In this document: positions 50,692-60,720 of the stretch, in pieces
How the letters are laid out: each line of letters opens with the position of its first letter
How positions within the stretch are numbered: position 1 is the first letter of the stretch
Assembly: GCA_038872535.1 (NCBI GenBank)
Contig: JAVZJY010000004.1
Coordinates: 27,987-91,986 of the forward strand
Source: JASEJA01 sp038872535
GTDB taxonomy: Archaea > Thermoproteota > Bathyarchaeia > Bathyarchaeales > Bathycorpusculaceae
Direction of reading: 5' to 3'
Length of the DNA: 64,000 bases
Position numbers and translations under genes: made by a program
The notes under the pieces: generated by a model
Database searches by the model: none
What the model saw: only the letters and a program-made list of their open reading frames with translations
What the model was told of the DNA's origin: nothing

Positions 50692-53103
50692 TTAGGCTAG
50701 TTGGAGTGCACCCAGCTTCTCTATTCTCTCAGTCATTGTTCTCGCAGCTTCGGCGAACTTGTCTCCTTCTATGTAAACCATGTTGAACATTTCAAGGCGT
50801 TCTGGTTCTATGCCATACTCCTTTAGCAGTATTTTTGCAAGTTCAACCTTTTTTTGCGCCTTTTGGCTTCCAACCTCATAGTGGCAACCGTCCGGCTTGC
50901 ATCCTACAACCATTACTCCTTGAGCGCCAGCCTTGAAGGCTTCAAGTATCTGCTGCACTTGAAGAATGCCCGTGCATGGAACCCGCATTATCCTTATGTT
51001 CGCTGGATACTTCAGCATAGCCATCCCAGAAGAGTCAACCGCAGCGTGGCCGCATTCAGAACAGCAGAAAGCCAAAATTAAAGGCTTTGATGTTCCATTA
51101 ACAGATAATAACGCTTTCATCTGCGCTGAAATTTGGCTTGGCTTCAAATGATGAAGTTCTATTGCGCCTACTGGACACGTGCCCACGCAGACACCGCAGC
51201 CCTCGCATAATAAGTCGTCCACATGCGCAACGAGGTGCCCATCAGCTTTTTCTGTTAAGGTTATTGCCCTATATGGGCAGGTTACTGGGCAGAATTCGCA
51301 GTCTCCGCAGTAGTCCTCATTTACGTAGGCTGTTTTTTGGTCTTTGATTATTTTGCCGTTTAGAAGGAATTTTGCAGCCTTAACCGCTGCAGAATGAGCT
51401 TGAAGTGATGATGTAGGTGCATCTTTTGGAAACGTTGCTCCGCCACAGATAAGTATGCCTCGCTTCTTCGTTTCTGTAGGTCGAAGTTTCGCGTTGTATT
51501 CCTTAAAGAAGCCATCTTTGTCCAGTTCCAAGCCCAACATTTCCGCGAGCTGTTTTGCTTCTTCAACCGGCACCATTGCAGGCGATAAAACAACAAGATC
51601 AGCCTCCAATTCCAGGAATCTTCTTAAAAGTTCATCTTCAACATCAACTATTAGCAGGTTTGCCTCTGGGTCATGCAGAATTTCCGTCGGTCTCCCCTTG
51701 ACGAATTTTATTCCCATTTCTCTTGCGCGTTCATAATAGTATTCGTGTTCTCTTCCAGTTGTTCTAATGTCAATGTAACATATTGTTATGTCAGCGTCCG
51801 GATAAGCCGACTTAATAAGCGTTGCATGTTTCAGCGATATCATACAGCAAATGCTTGAGCAGTAGGGGTTCCAACGCCTATCCCTAGAGCCAACACACTG
51901 GATGAAAACTATGCGTTTTGCTGGTTTCTTGTCTGAAGGCCGAATTATCCTGCCCTTTGTCGGTCCGAAACCGTCAATCATTCTTGCAAGCTCAAGCTGC
52001 GTTACTACGTCCGGATACTCACCATAATGATACTCCTTTATCACGCTTGGATCATATTCCCTAAAGCCAGTGGCGACAATTATGCTGCCAACATTAAGCG
52101 TCACCTTCTTGCTTTTCTGATTCAACTCAATGGCTTTTGTCGGGCAGACTTCAACGCATTTCGCGCATTCTTCGAATTTGCATGCTTCAGCGTCTATGAC
52201 GTAGACTGGCGGGTAAACAAGCGGCGTGTTTATGTAAATTGCCTTTCGATTCTTTAGCCGCGCATTGTATTCGTCTGGAACTTCAACGGGACAAATAGAT
52301 GCACATAAGTCGCATGCGACACATTTTTCCTCATTAACATATCGCGGTTTTCTTTCAATAGTAACCTTATAGTTTCCAGGCACACCTTCAACTTTTACAA
52401 TTCTAGAGTTTGTTAGCACATTTAGGTTTGGAATTTCGGAAAAGCCAGAACGGTAAACGCATTTTCGCGAAGTGTGCGTTATTGTTTTGACGTCTGAAGT
52501 TGGTGATTGAATGCATATTGCACAGTCGTCTGTTGGGAAGAACCTTCCAGCCTTTGCGGCTAATCCGCCTAGAAACGGCTCCTTCTCCACCAAGTAAACC
52601 TCAAAGCCCATGTCCGCCAAGTCTTCGGCTGCCTGCATTCCTGCCAGTCCGCCGCCTATCACCAATACGGATTTTACGGCTGGAAATTCAAGTTTCTCTA
52701 TGGGCTCTGCAAGTTTGACACGTTCTGTTGCAGCTAGGAGCATAGCCTTCGCCTTTTCGGTAGCTTCCTTCGGAGAGTCTCTGTGTGGCCATGCGCAGTG
52801 GTCTTTTATGTCTATGACTTCCACAAAGTTTGGGTTAAGTCCAGCGTTTTCCAAGGCTTCAGCTATGTTTATTTCGCCAAGTTTGGGGATGCTTTCGGCA
52901 ACGACAACACGGTTTATTTTTCCGTTTTTTACAGCATCCACTATTGTTTTAAGCCCTTGACCCCGCCAGAATTCGCTTCCAACTACCACAACAGAGACTT
53001 GCGGAACCTTTTTCAGATAACTTGTTATTTCTTCGAAGTTTAGGATTTCCATTAGCTGTTTTCCACAGTCGGAGAGAAATACTCCAATTTTAACTTCTTC
53101 CAT
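50692..53103 (-). CDS. hdrA: HdrA-MvhD fusion protein
   Basis: An 803-aa bifurcating flavoprotein starting MEEVKIGVF. It has a modified N-domain (VFLSDCGKQLMEI), the FAD motif VIGGGLAGMQAA, the inserted ferredoxin clusters (CVACDLCASICP and CKFEECAKCVEVCP), two C-terminal clusters (CGDCEFCPVTCP, CEGCGVCVGTCP), and then an MvhD domain with FCCSECG, VPCTG and GCKPDGCHY. HdrA-MvhD fusion has been reported in Methanosarcina HdrA2. The operon order (mvhG, mvhA, this gene, hdrC, hdrB) lacks a separate mvhD, consistent with the fusion. Confidence 0.93.
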   Translation of the reverse strand: MEEVKIGVFLSDCGKQLMEILNFEEITSYLKKVPQVSVVVVGSEFWRGQGLKTIVDAVKNGKINRVVVAESIPKLGEINIAEALENAGLNPNFVEVIDIKDHCAWPHRDSPKEATEKAKAMLLAATERVKLAEPIEKLEFPAVKSVLVIGGGLAGMQAAEDLADMGFEVYLVEKEPFLGGLAAKAGRFFPTDDCAICIQSPTSDVKTITHTSRKCVYRSGFSEIPNLNVLTNSRIVKVEGVPGNYKVTIERKPRYVNEEKCVACDLCASICPVEVPDEYNARLKNRKAIYINTPLVYPPVYVIDAEACKFEECAKCVEVCPTKAIELNQKSKKVTLNVGSIIVATGFREYDPSVIKEYHYGEYPDVVTQLELARMIDGFGPTKGRIIRPSDKKPAKRIVFIQCVGSRDRRWNPYCSSICCMISLKHATLIKSAYPDADITICYIDIRTTGREHEYYYERAREMGIKFVKGRPTEILHDPEANLLIVDVEDELLRRFLELEADLVVLSPAMVPVEEAKQLAEMLGLELDKDGFFKEYNAKLRPTETKKRGILICGGATFPKDAPTSSLQAHSAAVKAAKFLLNGKIIKDQKTAYVNEDYCGDCEFCPVTCPYRAITLTEKADGHLVAHVDDLLCEGCGVCVGTCPVGAIELHHLKPSQISAQMKALLSVNGTSKPLILAFCCSECGHAAVDSSGMAMLKYPANIRIMRVPCTGILQVQQILEAFKAGAQGVMVVGCKPDGCHYEVGSQKAQKKVELAKILLKEYGIEPERLEMFNMVYIEGDKFAEAARTMTERIEKLGALQLA

Positions 53104-53111
53104 TTTCCCAT

Positions 53112-54256
53112 TCACCTTTTTATCTTTCTGATTAACTGCTTATTACAATCGTAAATTTCAATTTCCATTGGCATTTGTCCAACCGCGAAGTGTGTGGCGC
53201 ATGCAAAGCATGGATCGTAAGCCCTAAATGCCATTTCAACCATGTTCAATACCNNNNNNNNNNNNNNNNNNNNNNNNNNNNNNNNNNNNNNNNNNNNNNN
53301 NNNNNNNNNNNNNNNNNNNNNNNNNNNNNNNNNNNNNNNNNNNNNNNNNNAACACGGTAAAGTCCGCTTTGCGGTCCGCCAATCAAGCCTTTCCATCCAA
53401 TTTTCTTTAAGTATGGTAGTTTCACGTATGTCCATGGTTCCACGTGCTCTTCAATCACATCTAGGTATTCTTTTGGCTTGAATTTTACAAACTCTTTTCC
53501 TTGTGGGTTGACTACTCTAACGTCGCCATCATAGAAGTTTACATGGTTGTTTTTGTCGACCAAGCCCATGTAATAGGTTTGCAACGTGTAGGCTTCGCTT
53601 TTTATCAGATTCACATAATCCGTGTTTTTCAGCACTATGTCATCGAAGAGTTTTAGGCTGAATTTTGCGAATTCAAGGCAGCTTCTCACCATCTTCTCAA
53701 TTTCCCGCCGCTCCTCTTCAGATAGCGGTTTTGAAACACCGCCTGGTATGCAAGCGCTAACTGGATGTGTTGCCTTTCCGCCAAGAATCTCCGTTATTTT
53801 TTGTCCGTAAGCCCTATGTTTTATCACTTCTTTGCCTATTTCTAGCCCAGCCTTTTCAATGACACCTAGAACGTTTCTCTTTTCCGGCGGCGCGTTTGGT
53901 CCTACGACGAAGTCTGGTCCGCCCAAATAGTAGAAGTGCAATGTGTGATCGTAAATGAAGTAACCACAATACATAAGCTCCCGAAGCTTTTTGGCTGTTT
54001 CTGTTGGCTCAACATTGAATGCGGCATCTAAAGCCTTTGCGCCTGCCATGTGATGTGCAACTGGACATACGCCGCAGATTCTCGTTGTTATTATTGGTAG
54101 GTCTTCAGCCCTTCTTCCTTCGCAGAATCTCTCGAAGCCTCTTAATTCTGGAACTTGGAAGTAAGCTTCTTCCACGTTTCCAGCGTCATTCAAGAATATT
54201 GTTATTTTTCCGTGTCCCTCAAGCCTTGTAATTGGGTTTATGACTATTTCTTTCAT
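53112..54256 (-). CDS. mvhA: F420-nonreducing [NiFe]-hydrogenase large subunit, copy 2, with scaffold gap
   Basis: The N-terminal 300 residues are closely similar to copy 1 (RICGVCPVAHH at about 59-69, DHTLHFYYLGGPDFV). After 97 N the frame resumes with VLNMVEMAFRAYDPC and DPCFACATH. Comparison with copy 1 shows about 138 residues (about 415 bp) missing between the two parts, so the N run is much too short and the frame shifts across it. It is probably an intact gene in the real genome. It ends 8 bp before the HdrA-MvhD start; mvhG overlaps or abuts upstream. Confidence 0.92.
53254..53350. other. Scaffold gap (97 N) hiding about 0.4 kb of mvhA copy 2
   Basis: The protein breaks after GGPQSGLYRV and resumes at VLNMVEMAF. 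In copy 1 these points are separated by about 138 residues, so the true sequence is roughly 415 bp, not 97. Confidence 0.9.
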
Positions 54257-54257
54257 T

Positions 54258-55193
54258 CTACTTCACCTTCCTCCGCAGAATAGAATTAGCCAAAGAATAC
54301 TTGTAGAAAGTTCCAACTGGGTCAACGATTTGCTCGATGACTTTCGGATCTGCGGCTATTGAGGCGAAGGCGCTTATCATTGCTGCGCCTTGGTCTGTCA
54401 CTCTTGGCGTTGGTCCACCGCATCCAGTGCATGGAATATTTGCGCTTAAACATTGTGCGCCGCATCCTCCGCGAGTTGCTGGTCCCATGCATATTACGCC
54501 TTGGTCTAGGAAGCATGTTTTGAAATCGTCATTTATTTCGTAGATTCTTTTTATTTGCGTGATTTTTCTGTCCTTTTTCTCTCTTGGGCATTCGTCGCAT
54601 ACGGATTTATTTAACAAGAAACTTGAGCCTTTCGAAGGTAATTTTCCGCTCACTATTGCTTCTAAGGCTTCAATTATTCTTGGAACTGGCGGTGGACAAC
54701 CTGAAATGAAATAGTCAACATTAACTGTTTGAGCTAAAGTTTTAACAGTGTCGTAAAACTCTGGGAGTTCAAGTTCGCCTTCCTTGACTTTCAGGCGGGT
54801 TTGAGGAGTGACCAACTGCGGGTTTTTTGTTGAAGGCGTCTCAAAGTATGCCCTTTCAAAGATTTTTCGCTTATTCCATAGATTTCCAAGTCCTATAACG
54901 CATCCGTCACATGCGCATGAACCGAAAGCCACAAGAACTTTTGATTTACGCCTTAAAAGTTTAGCCATTTCTTCATTTTCTTCAGTCCTTATTGCGCCGT
55001 TGAAGAAGCATACGTCTATGCTTTTGTCTGGCATGTTTTCAACATCTTTATATTTAATGTCCATGGCAACAGGCCAGAAAACTATGTCTGCATTTGCTAT
55101 TACGTCGAGGATTTTCTCGTTTATATCTAAAACAGCTATTTCACAGCCGCCACAACTTGCAGCCCAATAAAATGCAAATTTTAGCTTCTCCAT
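54258..55193 (-). CDS. mvhG: F420-nonreducing hydrogenase small subunit, copy 2
   Basis: A 311-aa small subunit with ASCGGCEIA, GSCACDGC, SGCPPPVP, CDECPREKK and VICMGPATRGGCGAQC with CTGCGG. It is a paralog of copy 1 and heads the second Mvh-Hdr operon. The upstream interval (55194-55310) is A/T-rich with a TATA-like TAAATTTAAATTATAG. It abuts mvhA by 1 bp. It carries electrons from the NiFe site to the HdrA-MvhD fusion. Confidence 0.94.
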   Translation of the reverse strand: MEKLKFAFYWAASCGGCEIAVLDINEKILDVIANADIVFWPVAMDIKYKDVENMPDKSIDVCFFNGAIRTEENEEMAKLLRRKSKVLVAFGSCACDGCVIGLGNLWNKRKIFERAYFETPSTKNPQLVTPQTRLKVKEGELELPEFYDTVKTLAQTVNVDYFISGCPPPVPRIIEALEAIVSGKLPSKGSSFLLNKSVCDECPREKKDRKITQIKRIYEINDDFKTCFLDQGVICMGPATRGGCGAQCLSANIPCTGCGGPTPRVTDQGAAMISAFASIAADPKVIEQIVDPVGTFYKYSLANSILRRKVK

Positions 55194-55310
55194 CTCCGCA
55201 CCAACTTATTTTGAATGGAAAATTGATATCGCATTTCTATAATTTAAATTTAGCCGTTAGTAAATAGAGAAAAGACTATGAAATATTTAAATCAAATTTA
55301 ACGTATAAAC

Positions 55311-58115
55311 TCAACCGCTAACAGCTTCAGTTTCTTCTCTTCGCCCTTTTTGTTCAGAAAGTGCTGCCAAATTTTGCGTTTCTTCTTGAAGCTTTTCCGT
55401 TTTTTGACATTGAGTTGGTGATTCCTCTTCTTTTAGATTGAGAATTCCCTTAACTGTGCCATCTTCCATGTATTTGAGCGTAAATCCCATTTTCCTTGTA
55501 AGATTTATTGCCCTATGATTGTCCGGAAGCATTATGCCGTAAATGGTTTCAACTCCCATGTCTTTGCAGATTTCAATTGTATAATCTACCATTTTTGTGC
55601 CTAAGCCTAAGCCTTGCCATGGATCAGCAACTATGAAGGCTATTTCGCCGCTTTTTCTGTCTGGTTCTAAGCTTACTCTTACTACGCCGAGTATTTTTCT
55701 CTGTCCATTTTCGGTTAGCTCCGCAACTATAGCTATTTCCCTATCATAATCAATATTGCAGTATCTCACGCGTACTTCATGGGGTGTATCTTTGATTATT
55801 TGGAAGAACCTAAAGCGTATTGATTCTTCAGAGAAATTCCTAAACATTTCCAGCCACAAAGGTTCATCTTCAGGCTTTATTGGGCGAAGCAGAACCGTGC
55901 GACCGTCCCGCATTTTCCACAAAGTTTCATATTTCTTAGGATATGGACTTATTACTAGATGCTGGTGAGGCTCAAGTTTCTGGAATATTTTCTCTCTATC
56001 AATAACTATTCTAGCATCAATTATTGTTGCGTCATTTTCGTCTATGAGCAGTGGATTGATGTCAACCTCTTTAAGCTGTGGGAAGTCTATGAGAAGCTGA
56101 GAGAACTGAACTATCAACTCTTCAAGGAGTTTAATATTGGCTGGAGGCACATTTCTGTAGCCCTTCAAAAGTTGATAAACCTTGGTTTCTTCCATAAGTC
56201 TTCTAACTAAAGTCTGGTTTAATGGCGGAAGCCCTATGGAAAAGTCTTTAAAAAGCTCTACGCCTATGCCGCCCATTCCGAATAAAATAACTGGACCAAA
56301 AAGTGGATCCGTTTTCGCTCCAATTATTATTTCATATCCACGCTTTTTTACCATTGGCTGAACTGTGACGCCTAAAATTTCAGCGTTAGGGTTATACTTT
56401 TTCGCTCTTTCTATAATGCATTCGAAAGCATCTCTAAGCTCAGCCTCAGAGTTTATGTCAAGAATTACGCCTCCCGCTTCAGTCTTGTGAACTATTTGAG
56501 GCGACAAAATCTTGAGAACCACAGGATAGCCTATTTGCATGGCTATGGCTGCAGCTTCATCTTGGGTTTTAGCCACTGCAGTTTTTACAACTGGAAAGCT
56601 ATAATACTCCAGTAATTTTTTGGCTTCTACTTCATTTAAGAGTTCACGATTTTCCATTGCAGCGTTTCTCATTATCACCGTAATGGGACGTTTTGGTGGA
56701 GCAGCATCAACTGGCAATTCTTCAGGCGTTTCATAAAGCAGTTCAAGGTTGCGTTTGTATTGGTACATGTAAAGATACGTTTTAACTGCTTGCTCTGGAG
56801 TAGAATAGGTGGGTATGCCGTTTTGGTTAAAGATTCTGTTTGCCTCTTCCACCGCCCCAGTGCCCATAAAAGAGGTTAGGATTGTTTTGCTTTGGTAACC
56901 CCTGTTTTTGCATACTTCAATTATGCTTTTTGCAATTTCAACGGGTTCCGCCACAGCTTGAGCAGTGTAAATGATTAAGACGCCGTCCACATTTTCGTCA
57001 TTAAGGCAAGTTTCCAAAACCGCCTTATAACGGTCGGCTTTGGCATCTCCCAAAATGTCAACGGGGTTTCCTCTACTCCAATAGTGGGGAAGAATGCTGT
57101 TGAGGTACTCCATTGTTTTTGGGCTAAGTTTCGCCAGTTTTCCGCCTCTGGCTATGAGGGCATCTGTAGCCATAACTCCAGGTCCGCCCGCATTCGTTAT
57201 TATGACAAGGTTTGGACCTTTTGGCAGTGGTTGCATGCCCAAAACTTCGGCGCAGTTGAACAAGTCAGCGATTTCTTCGACGCGAACGATTCCTGCACGT
57301 TTAAAGGCTGCATCATAAATTACGTCTTCGCCTGTAAGGGAGCCTGTGTGGCTGGCTGCGGCTTTTGCGCTTTCAGTGTATTTGCCCGCCTTAACTACGA
57401 TTACTGGTTTTGTTCTTGCGAAGTGGCGGGCAGCTGACATGAATTTTCTTGCGTCTGTTAATCCTTCTATATACATTAGAATGCTTCTCGTTTTGGGATC
57501 CGTGCCAAAATAGTCTATTAAATCGCCGAAATCCACATCCAACATCGAACCTACGGATACGAAGTTGCTGAAGCCAATGTTTTCCTGAATAGCCCAATCT
57601 AAAATTGCCGAGCCTAAAGCTCCAGATTGGCTTATGAAGGCTATGTTGCCTGGTTTTGGTGTTTTGTTAATAAATGTGGCATTCAGCTTTACGCTTGGGC
57701 GAATTATGCCTAAACAGTTGGGTCCAATAATGCGTAAACCATACTTGTTTTTTATTTCGAGAATTTTATCCTCTAAAGCTTTACCTTCTGCACCAACCTC
57801 CTTAAAGCCCGCACTGATTATGATTATTCCCTTTATTCCGGCCTTTCCACACTGCTCGACAATTTCAGGAACAGTTTTAGCTGGAGTTGCGATAACTGCA
57901 AGGTCTACTGGTTCTGGAATTTGTTCCACAGACTGGTAAGCTTTTAAACCTAAAATTTCAGTTTTGCGAATGTTAACGGGATAAACTTTCCCCTCAAAAC
58001 CTAAATCGATAAAATTTTTCATTAAAGCATAGCCTACGCTTCCTTCCTCGTCGCTTGCGCCGATTATTGCGATGCTCTTTGGATTAAAAATTTTGTCAAG
58101 ATGCAATGTAACCAT
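55311..58115 (-). CDS. ADP-forming acyl-CoA synthetase (alpha-beta fusion) with C-terminal GNAT domain
   Basis: Residues 1-450 form the alpha part (CoA-binding domain AIIGASDEEGSVG, ligase-CoA domain, and ASHTGSLTG with the phosphorylated His). Residues 480-700 form the ATP-grasp beta part (GYPVVLKILSPQIVHKTEAGGV, VDINPLLI). A GNAT domain follows at about 720-890 (FIVADPWQGLGLGTKMVDY). The layout resembles the bacterial protein acetyltransferase Pat, but the catalytic His is kept here, so acyl-CoA + ADP + Pi to acid + ATP is plausible. Acetyl-, propionyl- or succinyl-CoA could be used. It may combine energy conservation with protein acylation control. Length is 934 aa. Confidence 0.92.
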   Translation of the reverse strand: MVTLHLDKIFNPKSIAIIGASDEEGSVGYALMKNFIDLGFEGKVYPVNIRKTEILGLKAYQSVEQIPEPVDLAVIATPAKTVPEIVEQCGKAGIKGIIIISAGFKEVGAEGKALEDKILEIKNKYGLRIIGPNCLGIIRPSVKLNATFINKTPKPGNIAFISQSGALGSAILDWAIQENIGFSNFVSVGSMLDVDFGDLIDYFGTDPKTRSILMYIEGLTDARKFMSAARHFARTKPVIVVKAGKYTESAKAAASHTGSLTGEDVIYDAAFKRAGIVRVEEIADLFNCAEVLGMQPLPKGPNLVIITNAGGPGVMATDALIARGGKLAKLSPKTMEYLNSILPHYWSRGNPVDILGDAKADRYKAVLETCLNDENVDGVLIIYTAQAVAEPVEIAKSIIEVCKNRGYQSKTILTSFMGTGAVEEANRIFNQNGIPTYSTPEQAVKTYLYMYQYKRNLELLYETPEELPVDAAPPKRPITVIMRNAAMENRELLNEVEAKKLLEYYSFPVVKTAVAKTQDEAAAIAMQIGYPVVLKILSPQIVHKTEAGGVILDINSEAELRDAFECIIERAKKYNPNAEILGVTVQPMVKKRGYEIIIGAKTDPLFGPVILFGMGGIGVELFKDFSIGLPPLNQTLVRRLMEETKVYQLLKGYRNVPPANIKLLEELIVQFSQLLIDFPQLKEVDINPLLIDENDATIIDARIVIDREKIFQKLEPHQHLVISPYPKKYETLWKMRDGRTVLLRPIKPEDEPLWLEMFRNFSEESIRFRFFQIIKDTPHEVRVRYCNIDYDREIAIVAELTENGQRKILGVVRVSLEPDRKSGEIAFIVADPWQGLGLGTKMVDYTIEICKDMGVETIYGIMLPDNHRAINLTRKMGFTLKYMEDGTVKGILNLKEEESPTQCQKTEKLQEETQNLAALSEQKGRREETEAVSG

Positions 58116-58259
58116 TATAATAGCCCTCTTGTGAGTATTGCTTTAGATACGAAAATTAAACTTTGCGACTTGAAACTACAATTTTAACATGCCCATTTTC
58201 CAAATTTACACTTCTCGCATTCCTGACCATTAAGGAATCATCCGCCTTGTGGGAAAATT

Positions 58260-60629
58260 TCAGACCTTCAATTGCTGTTTTATCGTTTTGCGTTTTTCTT
58301 CCGCTAAAGGACCAAACTTTTTGATTCTGTCCGTGAACATGTTGAAGAGTTCAGCGGCTTTCTTGTAAACTGGTAAGGGCACATAGCTGTAACGTACTCG
58401 CATGCTTTCAACGCCGTATTTGGCTAATTCTCTTGCCATGTCAATCATTCTTTTCTTTGTGAATTTTTCATCTATTTCCTCGCTTCCTTCAATTACTAGA
58501 ACCCCGTCGGCGCCAAAGGCAAAAGCGGTTAGCAGATGCTTTAAGCCCAAAATGGCGGTTGAAGGAACAGCCACAATTCTAACATTTTCCGGATAAACTG
58601 CACGGTCAAGCCCTAAGAAATCCATGCCAGTATAACCTACGTTTTTATCAACAAAGGCTACAATCCTAACTTCGTCAGCCGCTTTATCAGCCAAAACACC
58701 TCGCAATTCAGCAATAATCTGCCTATTCGTTGAATTCTTAAAATCAATAGCTTCCTGCGGACAAACTGGAATGCATGCGCCGCAACCAATGCATTGAAAC
58801 GGGTCAATTTTGGCTTTATTTTCTTGCATACTTATGGCGTTCACTGGACAAACAGGCACACAAGCTTTGCAGCCATTACATAAATCAGCAATTACAAAGG
58901 CTTTCTCTGGGCTTGTGGTGACATAATCGCTTTTGAGGAACAATGATGCTTTAGCAGCAGCTCCTAAACCGTCAGAAACGGTGTCTCGCACATCTTTTGG
59001 GCTGAGAGCGCAGCCGCCTGCAAATATTCCAGTAACTAGCGTATCCACTGGGTCAAGTTTCGGATGCTTCTCTGTGACAAAGCCATCCTCGCCTAATGGA
59101 ACTTTCAGTTTATCAGCCAGCTCTTTTAATCCCTCTGGTGGAACCATTGGTGTGGCTAATGCCACCATGTCATATTCGTCTTCACGCATCTCACCAGTCA
59201 GCGTGTCCTCAGCCAAAACCACAAGCTTACCATTATTGTTGTTCTTGTAAATTTCAGCAACTTTCCCCTTTACAAAAACGACGCCAGCCTCCTGATCACG
59301 CCAATACAAGTCTTCGTAGCCCTTTCCCGTAGCCCTTATATCAATGTAATAGATTGTGACGTCTATGCCTAACATTTTCTTAAGTACAAAGGCTTGTTTC
59401 AGCGAGTACATGCAGCAGATGCGACTGCAATAGGGAATGTAATTTTTATCCCTCGAACCGGCACACAAAACAATAGCCATTTTACGCACGTCGCTTCCGT
59501 CTGCACGCTTAACGAAGCCTCCGGTTGGTCCGGTGGCTGAAGTGAGTCTTTCCAAATCCATCATTGTTATAACGTCTTTATAATTGCCATAACCGTAAAT
59601 TTCCAACTTGTGTGCATCATAAAGTTCATAACCCGTAGCCAAAATTATTGCTCCAACATTTAACTCAACAGTTTTGCCTAAGTCATCTATGTTTATGGCT
59701 TTAGCTGGACAAAGTTGCTCGCATTTTCGACATTTGGTGCAAGCTCCAAAGTCTATGGCATAAGCGGATGGGACAGCTTGTGGAAACTCCATATAAGCCG
59801 CTTTTCGCTGCGATAAACCCTCATTAAATTCGTCTGGAACTGATACTGGACAAACTTTTGCGCATACACCACAACTTCTGCACTTCTCCACATCCACGCC
59901 GCGTGGCTTCATGAAAACTTTAACTGCATAGTTGCCAGGTCTACCGCTAACCTCTTGCACTTCTGCATAGGTTAGCAAGTTCACGTTGGGGTTTCTTCCA
60001 ACCTCCGCCATTCTCGGCGTGAGTATGCACTGGGCACAGTCTAATGTTGGGAAAACTTTTGTTAACTTTGCCATGTTGCCGCCTATGCTTGGTTTTCTCT
60101 CCACCAAATGCACTTTAAAGCCTAAATAGCCAAGCTCAAGCGCTGCTGTTATACCTGCTATTCCTCCCCCTATTATGAGAATTTCTCTTGAACCTTTCTC
60201 GCTTATAGGCTGAAGGGGTTCAAGCTCTAAACTTCGCTCGTATCCGCCTCTTATTAGGCTTATAGCCTTCTTTGTGGCTTCTTGGGATAATCCGTGGGTT
60301 CCATGAACCCAAGAATCCTGTTCTCTTATGTTTACAAACTCGAGCATGTAGGGGTTTAAGCCAGCCCTTTCTAGAACGTTTTGGAATGTTGCTAAATGCA
60401 TTCTTGGGGTGCAACTGGCAACAACCACTCTGTCAAGGCGCTCTTTCTTTATGGCTTCAAGTATCATTTCTTGGGCTGGTTTGCTGCATAAATATCTGTG
60501 GTATTTTGCTGTGACGACGCCTTCCCACTTTTTAACTGCTTCAACAACAGCTTTAACGTCTACGACATCGCCTATGTTTCCGCCGCATTCGCAGACAAAA
60601 ATTCCAATTCTTGGCATGTTCTTCTCCAT
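58260..60629 (-). CDS. hdrA: HdrA-like protein with cysteine-free MvhD-like C-terminal domain, copy 3
   Basis: A HdrA of about 789 aa. N-domain GIFVCECGGNIGDVVD, ASCTPRMHLATF, FAD motif IIGGGIAGITAA, inserted clusters CRSCGVCAKVCP and CTKCRKCEQLCP, C-terminal clusters CNGCKACVPVCP and CIGCGACIPVCP are intact. The last 130 residues align with the MvhD domain of the fusion protein at 50.7 kb, but every ligand Cys is gone (FCCSEC becomes FVDKNV, VPC becomes VPS, GCKPDGC becomes EGSEEID). Start ATG 60629 or 60617. It is divergent from an HdrD-like gene. The tail may have become a structural adaptor. Confidence 0.92.
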   Translation of the reverse strand: MEKNMPRIGIFVCECGGNIGDVVDVKAVVEAVKKWEGVVTAKYHRYLCSKPAQEMILEAIKKERLDRVVVASCTPRMHLATFQNVLERAGLNPYMLEFVNIREQDSWVHGTHGLSQEATKKAISLIRGGYERSLELEPLQPISEKGSREILIIGGGIAGITAALELGYLGFKVHLVERKPSIGGNMAKLTKVFPTLDCAQCILTPRMAEVGRNPNVNLLTYAEVQEVSGRPGNYAVKVFMKPRGVDVEKCRSCGVCAKVCPVSVPDEFNEGLSQRKAAYMEFPQAVPSAYAIDFGACTKCRKCEQLCPAKAINIDDLGKTVELNVGAIILATGYELYDAHKLEIYGYGNYKDVITMMDLERLTSATGPTGGFVKRADGSDVRKMAIVLCAGSRDKNYIPYCSRICCMYSLKQAFVLKKMLGIDVTIYYIDIRATGKGYEDLYWRDQEAGVVFVKGKVAEIYKNNNNGKLVVLAEDTLTGEMREDEYDMVALATPMVPPEGLKELADKLKVPLGEDGFVTEKHPKLDPVDTLVTGIFAGGCALSPKDVRDTVSDGLGAAAKASLFLKSDYVTTSPEKAFVIADLCNGCKACVPVCPVNAISMQENKAKIDPFQCIGCGACIPVCPQEAIDFKNSTNRQIIAELRGVLADKAADEVRIVAFVDKNVGYTGMDFLGLDRAVYPENVRIVAVPSTAILGLKHLLTAFAFGADGVLVIEGSEEIDEKFTKKRMIDMARELAKYGVESMRVRYSYVPLPVYKKAAELFNMFTDRIKKFGPLAEEKRKTIKQQLKV

Positions 60630-60720
60630 CGGCCTTAATCTCCGGTTTTCATGATGCATTTGGATTCATAGAAGGGAAAACACTTATTAAAAATCTTACC
60701 TCTTTAAGGCAACAAAAGTG

